DNA of 17,127 bases, taken from DASWUD01 sp036401755 (GTDB taxonomy: Bacteria > Pseudomonadota > Gammaproteobacteria > Thiohalomonadales > Thiohalomonadaceae). The notes below the pieces were generated by a model. The model did not search any database. It saw only the letters and a program-made list of their open reading frames with translations, and was not told the DNA's origin. The DNA lies in the NCBI GenBank assembly GCA_036401755.1, contig DASWUD010000141.1:1-17127 (forward strand), written 5' to 3'. A program made the translations under genes and the position numbers. Below, in pieces: positions 1 through 5,580 of this stretch; positions within the stretch are counted from its first letter, which is position 1, and each line of letters begins with the position of its first letter.

Positions 1-598
1 CCTGGCTGGAGAAGGTGCCGAGAATGCGCGAAAAGGTTTCCGGTTTGACCGACAGCCGTGAAGCGATGATCCCTTTCGGCGTATCCAGATCGAATTCAAT
101 GCAACCCTGTTTTTCCAGGGCATGCTTTGCACAGAGGAAGCCGGCCACCCGTCCGATGGCCGTCTGCAGAGTCAGGTCATCGATCTCCTTGATCATGCGC
201 CGCAGCCGCTGACTCATATCGCTCATCATACGGAAGCAGGTATCGACCGATTCCCGCAGCAGGGCGATAAATGCCTTGTTGTCGAAGGCCAGCAAATCGC
301 TGCGTTCGATCGCCGTGGCACTGACCGGATAGGTGGGCGCATCGGCGAACATCAAGGCCTCGGCGAAGGTATGGCCGGCGCCGACAAGCTCAATCACCTT
401 CTCGTTACCATTCGGTGCCAGGCGCGTCAGCTTGATATGGCCAGCGGTGATCAAGTAGAAATGGGTCGCTTGATCGCCGGCCTCGAAGAGCCGCTCACCT
501 TCCACAAGTACGCGTTTGCGTGACAAGTCGACCACGCGACCAAGTTGCTGTTCATCGAGCTTTGAAAAGAGATAGGTGTTGCGTAATAGGTCGCGCAT
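1..598 (-). CDS. dnr: DNR-type Crp/Fnr-family transcriptional regulator (3' end outside window)
   Basis: Translating the minus strand from the ATG at 598-596 gives 199 codons open to the window edge. A GAGGAG ribosome site lies six bases before the ATG. An N-terminal cyclic-nucleotide-binding-like beta-barrel (about residues 10-115) contains the stretch HTFAEALMFADAPTY, which closely resembles Pseudomonas DNR. A long dimerisation helix (about 115-145) follows, then a winged helix with recognition segment LSVKPETFSRI; E and SR in this position are typical of proteins reading TTGAT half-sites. The N-terminal cysteines that bind the 4Fe-4S cluster in FNR/ANR are absent, so this is a DNR/NnrR-type protein, a group known to sense NO through haem. 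It is divergent from the nor locus, and a matching operator precedes norC, so it probably activates that operon. Only the last part of the DNA-binding domain is missing. Family assignment is firm; the NO-sensing role is inferred. Confidence 0.88.
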   Translation of the reverse strand, partial: MRDLLRNTYLFSKLDEQQLGRVVDLSRKRVLVEGERLFEAGDQATHFYLITAGHIKLTRLAPNGNEKVIELVGAGHTFAEALMFADAPTYPVSATAIERSDLLAFDNKAFIALLRESVDTCFRMMSDMSQRLRRMIKEIDDLTLQTAIGRVAGFLCAKHALEKQGCIEFDLDTPKGIIASRLSVKPETFSRILGTFSSQ

Positions 599-696
599 AG
601 TTCGCTCCTCTACACTATTGAGCCTGTTATACCAAAACTTGTATCTAAATGGTATTAATATAAATCGAGACCGGTGCCGATTTCGGGTGAGAGAAG
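599..696. promoter_or_regulatory. AT-rich divergent intergenic region
   Basis: This 98-base gap separates the leftward regulator from the rightward zinc-ribbon gene and must hold the start signals of both unless transcription enters from outside. It is clearly AT-rich in its middle (about 625-665) compared with the surrounding genes. I see TATAAC-like (minus) and TATAAA-like (plus, 659-664) elements, but no convincing -35 at normal spacing for either. There is no good TTGAT-N4-ATCAA box here, so I see no sign that the regulator acts on itself through such a site. Confidence 0.4.
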
Positions 697-885
697 ATGG
701 GCGTTATAAGCTGCCTCTATTGCGGTGCGATCATCAACGATGATGTTGCCAACTGCCCGCGGTGTGGTGGTGTATCCCATTTCCAGAAGCGCGGCTACCG
801 TTTCGGTGCGCGAAAACGATTTGTCATCTTCTTCATCCTGTTGGCGCTAACAACGCTGTTACTGGCCCTCTTGCTACCTCGCTAG
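697..885 (+). CDS. Small zinc-ribbon protein with C-terminal membrane helix
   Basis: This 62-residue ORF starts at an ATG preceded by GAGAGAAG. The N-terminus carries two CxxC knuckles (C6/C9 and C20/C23) in the pattern CLYC...CPRC, as in zinc-ribbon or rubredoxin-like folds. A basic linker (KRGYRFGARKR) follows, then one hydrophobic segment at about residues 43-60 ending LLPR. The layout suggests a tail-anchored protein with a cytoplasmic zinc knuckle. It sits between the DNR-type regulator and norC, 127 bases before the norC ATG and on the same strand. The norC operator lies downstream of it, so it need not be co-transcribed. I do not recognise a named family. Small zinc-ribbon membrane proteins of this kind are usually annotated hypothetical. 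The ordered cysteine pairs, ribosome site and membrane segment argue that it is real; function is unknown. Confidence 0.68.
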   Translation: MGVISCLYCGAIINDDVANCPRCGGVSHFQKRGYRFGARKRFVIFFILLALTTLLLALLLPR

Positions 886-929
886 AGAGTTGCTTTTGTA
901 ATTTCCTTATTCACCGCACCCCGAGCCAT

Positions 930-943
930 TTGACAAAGATCAA
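930..943 (+). promoter_or_regulatory. DNR/FNR-type operator upstream of norC
   Basis: The sequence TTGACAAAGATCAA matches the FNR/ANR/DNR consensus TTGAT-N4-ATCAA with one mismatch (C for T at position 5). It is centred at about 936.5. A -10-like TATCTA at 965-970 would place the transcription start at about 977, so the box is centred near -40.5 to -41.5, the class II activator geometry. No good -35 is needed in that arrangement, and none is obvious. The DNR-type regulator encoded 330 bases away is the natural candidate to bind it. Confidence 0.78.
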
Positions 944-964
944 GGTGGTTCTGCGCGCCGTTGA

Positions 965-970
965 TATCTA
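965..970 (+). promoter_or_regulatory. Predicted -10 element of the nor operon promoter
   Basis: TATCTA lies 21 bases after the end of the DNR/FNR-type box. This is the spacing expected for an activator-dependent promoter with transcription starting near 977. The match to TATAAT is moderate; the call rests mainly on position relative to the operator. Confidence 0.45.
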
Positions 971-1012
971 ATCGCCATGGGTCTTCGGGTTTGCAGAGAG
1001 GAGAGGGAGAAA

Positions 1013-1459
1013 ATGGCGCAAGCATTCACAAAAGCAATGGCAAGAAACATCTTTTATGGGGGATCAGTATTCTTTTTCCTGCTCTTCCTGGCACTGACCT
1101 TCGATTCCATGGGACAACTGCCAATGCGTGACAACCGCGCAGCGCTGTCCAGCGACCTGGGACCGACGATCGCGCATGGCAAGATGCTCTGGGAGGAGAA
1201 CAACTGCATCGGTTGTCACACCTTGCTCGGTGAGGGGGCCTATTTCGCCCCCGAGCTGGGTAATGTCTACACCCGCTATGGCAACTCCACCGAGGCCATC
1301 AAAGTTTTCATCAAGAGCCGGCCGGTGCAGGGGGTAGAGAATCGTAGAAGCATGCCGCAGTTCAATTTCAATGAAGAGGAACTGGAGGCGCTGGCACAGT
1401 TCCTCAAATATGTTTCAGAAATAAACTCGGCCAAGTGGCCGCCAAACGTCCAAGGTTAA
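1013..1459 (+). CDS. norC: Nitric oxide reductase cytochrome c subunit NorC
   Basis: This is the membrane-anchored monohaem cytochrome c subunit of cNOR. It takes electrons from periplasmic donors and passes them to NorB. The protein has 148 residues, close to the ~146 of known NorC. An N-terminal membrane anchor spans about residues 14-31 (IFYGGSVFFFLLFLALTF). The haem site is CIGCH at 65-69, and Met114 in RRSMPQF is the likely distal axial ligand. The frame is open back to an ATG at 977, but that codon falls at the predicted transcription start and has no ribosome site. The ATG at 1013 follows an AGGAGAGGG-type site (from 999) and gives the usual family N-terminus, so I chose it. It is the first gene of the operon, 13 bases before norB. 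Regulation by the DNR/FNR-type box at 930-943 is expected. Confidence 0.95.
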   Translation: MAQAFTKAMARNIFYGGSVFFFLLFLALTFDSMGQLPMRDNRAALSSDLGPTIAHGKMLWEENNCIGCHTLLGEGAYFAPELGNVYTRYGNSTEAIKVFIKSRPVQGVENRRSMPQFNFNEEELEALAQFLKYVSEINSAKWPPNVQG

Positions 1460-1472
1460 GGGGGGACCAGCC

Positions 1473-2861
1473 ATGAAATATCAATCACAAGCGGTTGCCA
1501 AGCCCTACTTTGTAGCGGCGATCGTGCTGTTTGTCGCGCAGATCACCTTCGGTTTGATTATCGGTCTGCAGTATGTGATCGGTGATTTTCTCTTTCCAGA
1601 GATCCCGTTCAATGTGGCGCGCATGGTGCACACCAATACGCTCATCGTCTGGCTGTTGTTCGGTTTCATGGGGGCGGCCTACTACCTGGTGCCGGAGGAG
1701 TCGGAGACCGAATTGCACAGTCCGTGGCTCGCGAAGCTGATGTTCTGGGTATTTTTGGTGGCGGCAGGCTTGACGGTCGCAGGCTATCTGCTGGTGCCCT
1801 ATTCGGGATTGGCCAAGCTGACCGGCAACAGTCTGCTGCCCACCATGGGGCGCGAGTTCCTGGAGCAACCGACCATCACCAAGCTGGGCATCGTGGTAGT
1901 AGCCCTCGCCTTCCTGTTCAACATCGGGATGACGGTACTGAAGGGACGCAAGACGGTGGTCAATCTTGTGTTGCTGCTGGGGTTGGTGGGGTTGGCGGTA
2001 TTCTTCCTCTTCTCCTTCTACAATCCGACCAACGTGGTATTGGACAAGTACTTCTGGTGGTGGACCGTGCATCTGTGGGTGGAAGGGGTGTGGGAGCTGA
2101 TCCTCGGCTCGATTCTCGCCTTCGTCCTGATCAAGGTGACCGGCGTTGACCGCGAGGTGATTGAGAAGTGGCTCTATGTGATCATCGCCATGACCTTGAT
2201 CACCGGCATTATTGGTACCGGCCATCACTTCTACTGGATCGGTACCCCGGAGTACTGGCAGTGGCTGGGGTCGATCTTCTCCGCCCTTGAGCCGATCCCG
2301 TTCTTCATGATGGCAGTATTCGCGTTCAACATGGTCAACAAGCGTCGTCGCAATCATCCCAACCGCGTGGCTACCTTGTGGGCGCTCGGCACGGCGGTGA
2401 TGGCGTTCCTGGGGGCAGGTGTGTGGGGTTTTCTGCATACCCTGGCGCCGGTCAACTACTACACCCATGGCACGCAGATCACGGCGGCGCACGGCCACAT
2501 GGCCTTCTTCGGCGCCTATGTGATGATCAATCTGACCATGATCTCCTACGCGATGCCACTGCTGCGTGGCCGCACCCTGGCCAATTCCAGTCGGCAGCAG
2601 ACGCTGGAGACGTGGGCTTTCTGGCTGATGACCATCTCCATCGTGCTGATCACGCTGTTCCTCACCGGCGCCGGTATCCTGCAGACCTACATGCAGCGCG
2701 TGTCAGTAACTCCGCAGCCGTTCATGGCAGTACAGGAGCAGATCTCGCTCTTTTATTGGCTGCGCGAGTACACAGGGCTCGTCTTCCTGTTGGGGCTGAC
2801 GCTCTACATCGCCAGTTTCTTCGTAGGGCGGAAGGATCCGGAACCTGCCGTGGCCAATTGA
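1473..2861 (+). CDS. norB: Nitric oxide reductase catalytic subunit NorB (cNOR type)
   Basis: This 462-residue, roughly 12-helix haem-copper-oxidase superfamily protein reduces 2 NO to N2O at a haem b3/non-haem iron (FeB) centre. All expected ligands are visible: H53 and H342 for low-spin haem b, H340 for haem b3, and H200, H251 and H252 for FeB. Glutamates E204, E208 and E273 match the conserved cNOR glutamates. Each residue sits seven positions before its Pseudomonas aeruginosa counterpart as I recall that numbering. There is no N-terminal quinol-oxidising extension of the qNOR kind, which agrees with the separate norC immediately upstream. The start ATG follows an AAGGGGGG ribosome site. 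The FeB centre is loaded or activated with the help of NorQ and NorD, encoded further down the operon. A hairpin follows the stop codon. Confidence 0.97.
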   Translation: MKYQSQAVAKPYFVAAIVLFVAQITFGLIIGLQYVIGDFLFPEIPFNVARMVHTNTLIVWLLFGFMGAAYYLVPEESETELHSPWLAKLMFWVFLVAAGLTVAGYLLVPYSGLAKLTGNSLLPTMGREFLEQPTITKLGIVVVALAFLFNIGMTVLKGRKTVVNLVLLLGLVGLAVFFLFSFYNPTNVVLDKYFWWWTVHLWVEGVWELILGSILAFVLIKVTGVDREVIEKWLYVIIAMTLITGIIGTGHHFYWIGTPEYWQWLGSIFSALEPIPFFMMAVFAFNMVNKRRRNHPNRVATLWALGTAVMAFLGAGVWGFLHTLAPVNYYTHGTQITAAHGHMAFFGAYVMINLTMISYAMPLLRGRTLANSSRQQTLETWAFWLMTISIVLITLFLTGAGILQTYMQRVSVTPQPFMAVQEQISLFYWLREYTGLVFLLGLTLYIASFFVGRKDPEPAVAN

Positions 2862-2873
2862 TCGTGTGTAAAT

Positions 2874-2905
2874 CGGGCCGGTGTCTCTGCCGGCCCGTTC
2901 TCTTT
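2874..2905 (+). terminator. Intra-operon hairpin with T-rich tail between norB and norE
   Basis: CGGGCCGG (2874-2881) and CCGGCCCG (2890-2897) form a perfect 8-bp, all-GC stem around an 8-base loop. TTCTCTTT (2898-2905) follows. The structure starts 12 bases after the norB stop and ends about 30 bases before the norE start. The tail is broken by cytosines, so termination is probably partial. It could equally act as a 3'-end stabiliser for norCB mRNA. Confidence 0.55.
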
Positions 2906-2937
2906 CCCAGTCAAGACTGTTCCAACCATCAGGTGAT

Positions 2938-3519
2938 ATGTCCAATACGTTGACCATCGAGGGTGTGAGACAACCACCGGGCGATTTTGCCATCTGGATA
3001 TTCATCATGGCCGAGTTGCTGGTGTTCGCTATCTTCTTTGCGGCTTATGCCATGACACGCATGTCGCATGTCGAGCTGTTCAACGAATTTCAATTGCAGC
3101 TGAATCGGCGTGCGGCCTTGGCGAATACATTGGTGCTGATCACCAGTTCCTATTTTGTAGTGCGCGCCGTGTCTGCGATCTCCGGCGGTAAAGCGCGCAG
3201 CTGTTTACGCTGGTTGCTGGCAGCCATGGGGATGGGGGGCTTGTTCATCTGCATCAAGAGTGCGGAATTTGCGCACCATTTTGCCCTGGGGGTCAATCTC
3301 AGCACCAATCTTTTCTATATGTTCTACCTGTCGCTCACCTTCTTTCACTTCATGCATGTGATCCTGGGACTGGTGATCCTGGGGGCAGTCGCCTACAAGA
3401 CCCGGCAGGGCCACTACAGTGCCATGAATCATACCGGCGTCGAGACCGCCGCCGCCTACTGGCACATGGTGGATCTGGTCTGGTTGATCCTGTTTCCACT
3501 GGTCTATGTGATGCGTTAA
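2938..3519 (+). CDS. norE: NorE-like haem-copper oxidase subunit III homologue
   Basis: This 193-residue integral membrane protein has about five hydrophobic segments. It contains subunit III signatures: GDFAIWIFIMAELL at the first helix, an internal HFMHVILG segment, and the C-terminal YWHMVDLVWLILFPLVYV. Family members encoded in nor clusters are called NorE; they are not catalytic and are thought to help NOR activity or stability. The frame is open from 2881, but that codon lies inside the GC hairpin and would add a polar, non-family leader. The ATG at 2938 (MSNTLTIEG) gives the usual length, although its ribosome site (AGGTGAT) is weak. The next gene starts four bases after the stop. The subunit III family is certain; the NorE name rests on context. 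Confidence 0.85.
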   Translation: MSNTLTIEGVRQPPGDFAIWIFIMAELLVFAIFFAAYAMTRMSHVELFNEFQLQLNRRAALANTLVLITSSYFVVRAVSAISGGKARSCLRWLLAAMGMGGLFICIKSAEFAHHFALGVNLSTNLFYMFYLSLTFFHFMHVILGLVILGAVAYKTRQGHYSAMNHTGVETAAAYWHMVDLVWLILFPLVYVMR

Positions 3520-3523
3520 AAAT

Positions 3524-3802
3524 ATGCGAAAAGACGATACTGCAAATCTGGGCGCAGCAAACCGTACCTTTCTGGTGCTGCTGGCACTCACCTTCGTCAC
3601 CTTTTTTGCGGGTGAGTCGCACGTGGAGGGTGTGCTGCTCTCGGGCATGGTGCTTGGTGTGGCGCTGTTGAAGGGGCACCTGCTGGGGGAACACTTCATG
3701 GGTTTGGCGCGGGTGCGCGGCGTGTGGCGTTGGATTGTAGTGATCTGGCTGTTTTTTCCCGCGATGCTGATCGGAACCACCTTCGTGCTGGCTGCCCGCT
3801 AG
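3524..3802 (+). CDS. norF: NorF-like small membrane protein (oxidase subunit IV-like)
   Basis: This 92-residue protein has three hydrophobic segments (about residues 14-30, 36-52 and 68-90), with LLKGHLLGEHFMGLARV between the second and third. Length and layout fit the prokaryotic cytochrome oxidase subunit IV/NorF group found beside NorE in nor clusters. NorF is known as an accessory protein that raises NOR activity in some denitrifiers; its mechanism is unknown. The ATG comes four bases after the norE stop with no clear Shine-Dalgarno sequence, so translation is probably coupled to norE. It is followed nine bases later by norQ. The short length and modest conservation make the symbol less certain than the family. 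Confidence 0.75.
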   Translation: MRKDDTANLGAANRTFLVLLALTFVTFFAGESHVEGVLLSGMVLGVALLKGHLLGEHFMGLARVRGVWRWIVVIWLFFPAMLIGTTFVLAAR

Positions 3803-3811
3803 GAGTGCAAC

Positions 3812-4621
3812 GTGAATAGTTTGTCGTTGATGGAAAACCTGGCACCCTGCGTACCCTTCTATGCGCCACAGGGGGATGAGGTTGCCCTTTTCGAGCACGC
3901 CTGGCGCCACCAGCTGCCGCTGCTCATCAAGGGGCCGACCGGTTGCGGCAAGACGCGCTTCATCAACCACATGGCAGCGCGGCTGGCCCGTCCCGTCTAT
4001 ACCGTCTCCTGCCACGATGACCTTACCGCGGCGGATCTGGTGGGGCGTCATCTGATCGGCGAGACGGGCACCTACTGGCATGATGGTCCCCTGACACGGG
4101 CAGTACGGGAAGGGGCGATCTGCTATCTTGATGAGGTAGTGGAGGCGCGCAAGGATACCACGGTAGTACTCCATCCACTCACCGACGATCGGCGCATCCT
4201 GCCCATCGAGCGTACCGGCGAGATCCTCAAGGCACCGCCGGAGTTCATGCTGATTGTCTCTTACAATCCCGGCTATCAGAACATGCTCAAGGGGATGAAG
4301 CCAAGCACGCGGCAACGCTTTGTGGCGCTGCGATTCGATTATCCGCCAGCTGCGCTGGAGCAGCAGATCCTGATCGGTGAAACCGGAATTGATACGGGGC
4401 TGGCGCAACGGCTCGTCAATCTGGCCAATGCGCTGCGGGCTTTGAAGGATCACGATCTGGAGGAGGCCGCCTCCACGCGCCTGCTGGTCTATACCGCGAC
4501 GCTGATTCGCGGCGGTTACGCTCCCCTCGAGGCGTGTCGGGCCGCCATGGTGGAGCCGCTTTCCGATGATATGGAAACCACTGCGGCCCTGATGGAAGTG
4601 GTGAATGCGACCTTCGGCTGA
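3812..4621 (+). CDS. norQ: NorQ/CbbQ-family MoxR-type AAA+ ATPase
   Basis: This 269-residue cytoplasmic ATPase belongs to the family that works with a VWA-domain partner (NorD) to activate NOR, most likely by helping insert the FeB iron into NorB. The Walker A is GPTGCGKT (41-48) and the Walker B ICYLDEV (103-109). A sensor 1 region lies near MLIVSYNPGY (146-155), an arginine-finger segment at KPSTRQRF (163-170), and a sensor 2-like STRLLV (221-226). Translation begins at GTG 3812, seven bases after AGGAG (3801-3805); the N-terminus then matches the family. The stop TGA shares one base with the ATG of the next gene, so the two are likely translationally coupled. Length is normal for the family (~260-270). 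Confidence 0.94.
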   Translation: MNSLSLMENLAPCVPFYAPQGDEVALFEHAWRHQLPLLIKGPTGCGKTRFINHMAARLARPVYTVSCHDDLTAADLVGRHLIGETGTYWHDGPLTRAVREGAICYLDEVVEARKDTTVVLHPLTDDRRILPIERTGEILKAPPEFMLIVSYNPGYQNMLKGMKPSTRQRFVALRFDYPPAALEQQILIGETGIDTGLAQRLVNLANALRALKDHDLEEAASTRLLVYTATLIRGGYAPLEACRAAMVEPLSDDMETTAALMEVVNATFG

Positions 4622-5580
4622 TGAGTCGTCAACACCAACTGCAGAGAAGGCGGCTGTGGTTTCAGAGCGGCTTTTTTCTGTTGTTTGTGTTGGCACCACC
4701 GCTCGACCTGTTTCGTTATGATTTGACACGCGGGCACTTCTATTTGCTGGGGATGGAGTGGCGCCTCGGTATCGAGCCCTTCATGCACGGTGAGATCGGT
4801 GCAAGCGAGGTGGTGGTAAATCTGCTGCTGCGGGGCTTTGTGCCGTTAGTGTTGGTGGCCGGGATCTTCATTGCCATTGCCTGGCGCTACGGCCGGCTCT
4901 ATTGTGGCTGGCTCTGCCCACACTTCTCGGTGGTGGAGATGATCAACAAGCTGATGGTGAAGGCGGGTGGCAAACCCTCAGTATGGGAGCGGGCGCCACT
5001 ACCGCTGTTGCAGGCCGATGGTTCGTTGCGTACCAGCAGTCGCCTCTACTGGCCGGTCACCTGGTTGGCGGCAGCCTTTTTTGCTTTTCTCTGGGCCACC
5101 ATTCTGTTGACCTACCTGTTGCCACCCGCCGAGATCTATCACAACCTGCTGCATAATTCCCTCACTGCCAACCAGCTGCGCTTTATTGTCATCGGCAGCG
5201 CGCTGTTTTTCATCGAGTTCATGTTCGCCCGTCATCTGTTCTGCCGCTTCGGTTGTGCAATTGGGCTGTTTCAGAGCCTGGCCTGGATGGCCAACCGCAA
5301 GGCGATGGTGGTCGATTTCGACAAGCCACACGCACGCCGCTGCAGTGACTGTAATAATGCCTGCGACAATGCCTGCCCGATGCGCCTCAAGCCGCGTACT
5401 CTCAAACGCAGCATGTTTACCTGTACCCAATGCGCCCAGTGTATTTCTGCCTGTACCCAGGTGCAGGCCCGACAACAGGCGATCACGCTGTTGCGCTGGC
5501 GCGATGGCGAGAGTGAGATACGTCGGTCTGAGAGCTCCACCACCCGCACGTCACCCGATGGCGAGGAGGTGAAAGGCTGA
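4621..5580 (+). CDS. NapH/CcoG-like membrane polyferredoxin embedded between norQ and norD
   Basis: This 319-residue protein has four to five membrane segments (about 14-30, 70-88, 143-168 and 185-203). It carries the two cysteine pairs of the NapH/NosR-type membrane ferredoxin group: YCGWLCP (C95/C99) and FCRFGC (C208/C212). Two 4Fe-4S motifs follow in the C-terminal domain: CSDCNNACDNACP (C241, C244, C248, C252) and CTQCAQCISACTQ (C268, C271, C274, C278). The fourth cysteine of the second motif is followed by T rather than the usual P. The C-terminal 25 residues are polar. Its ATG overlaps the norQ stop by one base, and its stop overlaps the norD ATG by one base, implying coupled expression with the NorQ-NorD activation pair. 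Relatives serve nitrate reductase (NapH), N2O reductase (NosR) and cbb3 oxidase assembly (CcoG). Here a redox role in NOR maturation or electron supply is inferred, not shown. Confidence 0.88.
   Translation: MSRQHQLQRRRLWFQSGFFLLFVLAPPLDLFRYDLTRGHFYLLGMEWRLGIEPFMHGEIGASEVVVNLLLRGFVPLVLVAGIFIAIAWRYGRLYCGWLCPHFSVVEMINKLMVKAGGKPSVWERAPLPLLQADGSLRTSSRLYWPVTWLAAAFFAFLWATILLTYLLPPAEIYHNLLHNSLTANQLRFIVIGSALFFIEFMFARHLFCRFGCAIGLFQSLAWMANRKAMVVDFDKPHARRCSDCNNACDNACPMRLKPRTLKRSMFTCTQCAQCISACTQVQARQQAITLLRWRDGESEIRRSESSTTRTSPDGEEVKG

Noticed and set aside
122..523. 133-residue plus-strand frame in the first 600 bases
   Set aside because: It is the shadow of the minus-strand DNR-type regulator, which has full family similarity and a good ribosome site.
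977..1012. Upstream ATG extending norC by 12 residues
   Set aside because: It coincides with the predicted transcription start, has no ribosome site and adds a charged leader (MGLRVCREEREK) before the family N-terminus.
1485..2498. 337-residue minus-strand frame inside norB
   Set aside because: Composition is rich in H, Q, R and E with no motifs, as expected from the complement of hydrophobic codons; norB on the other strand has every catalytic ligand.
3350..4729. 459-residue open frame on the minus strand across norE-norF-norQ
   Set aside because: It is antisense to three well-recognised genes, shows no family motif or sensible domain pattern, and reflects codon bias of the GC-rich plus strand.
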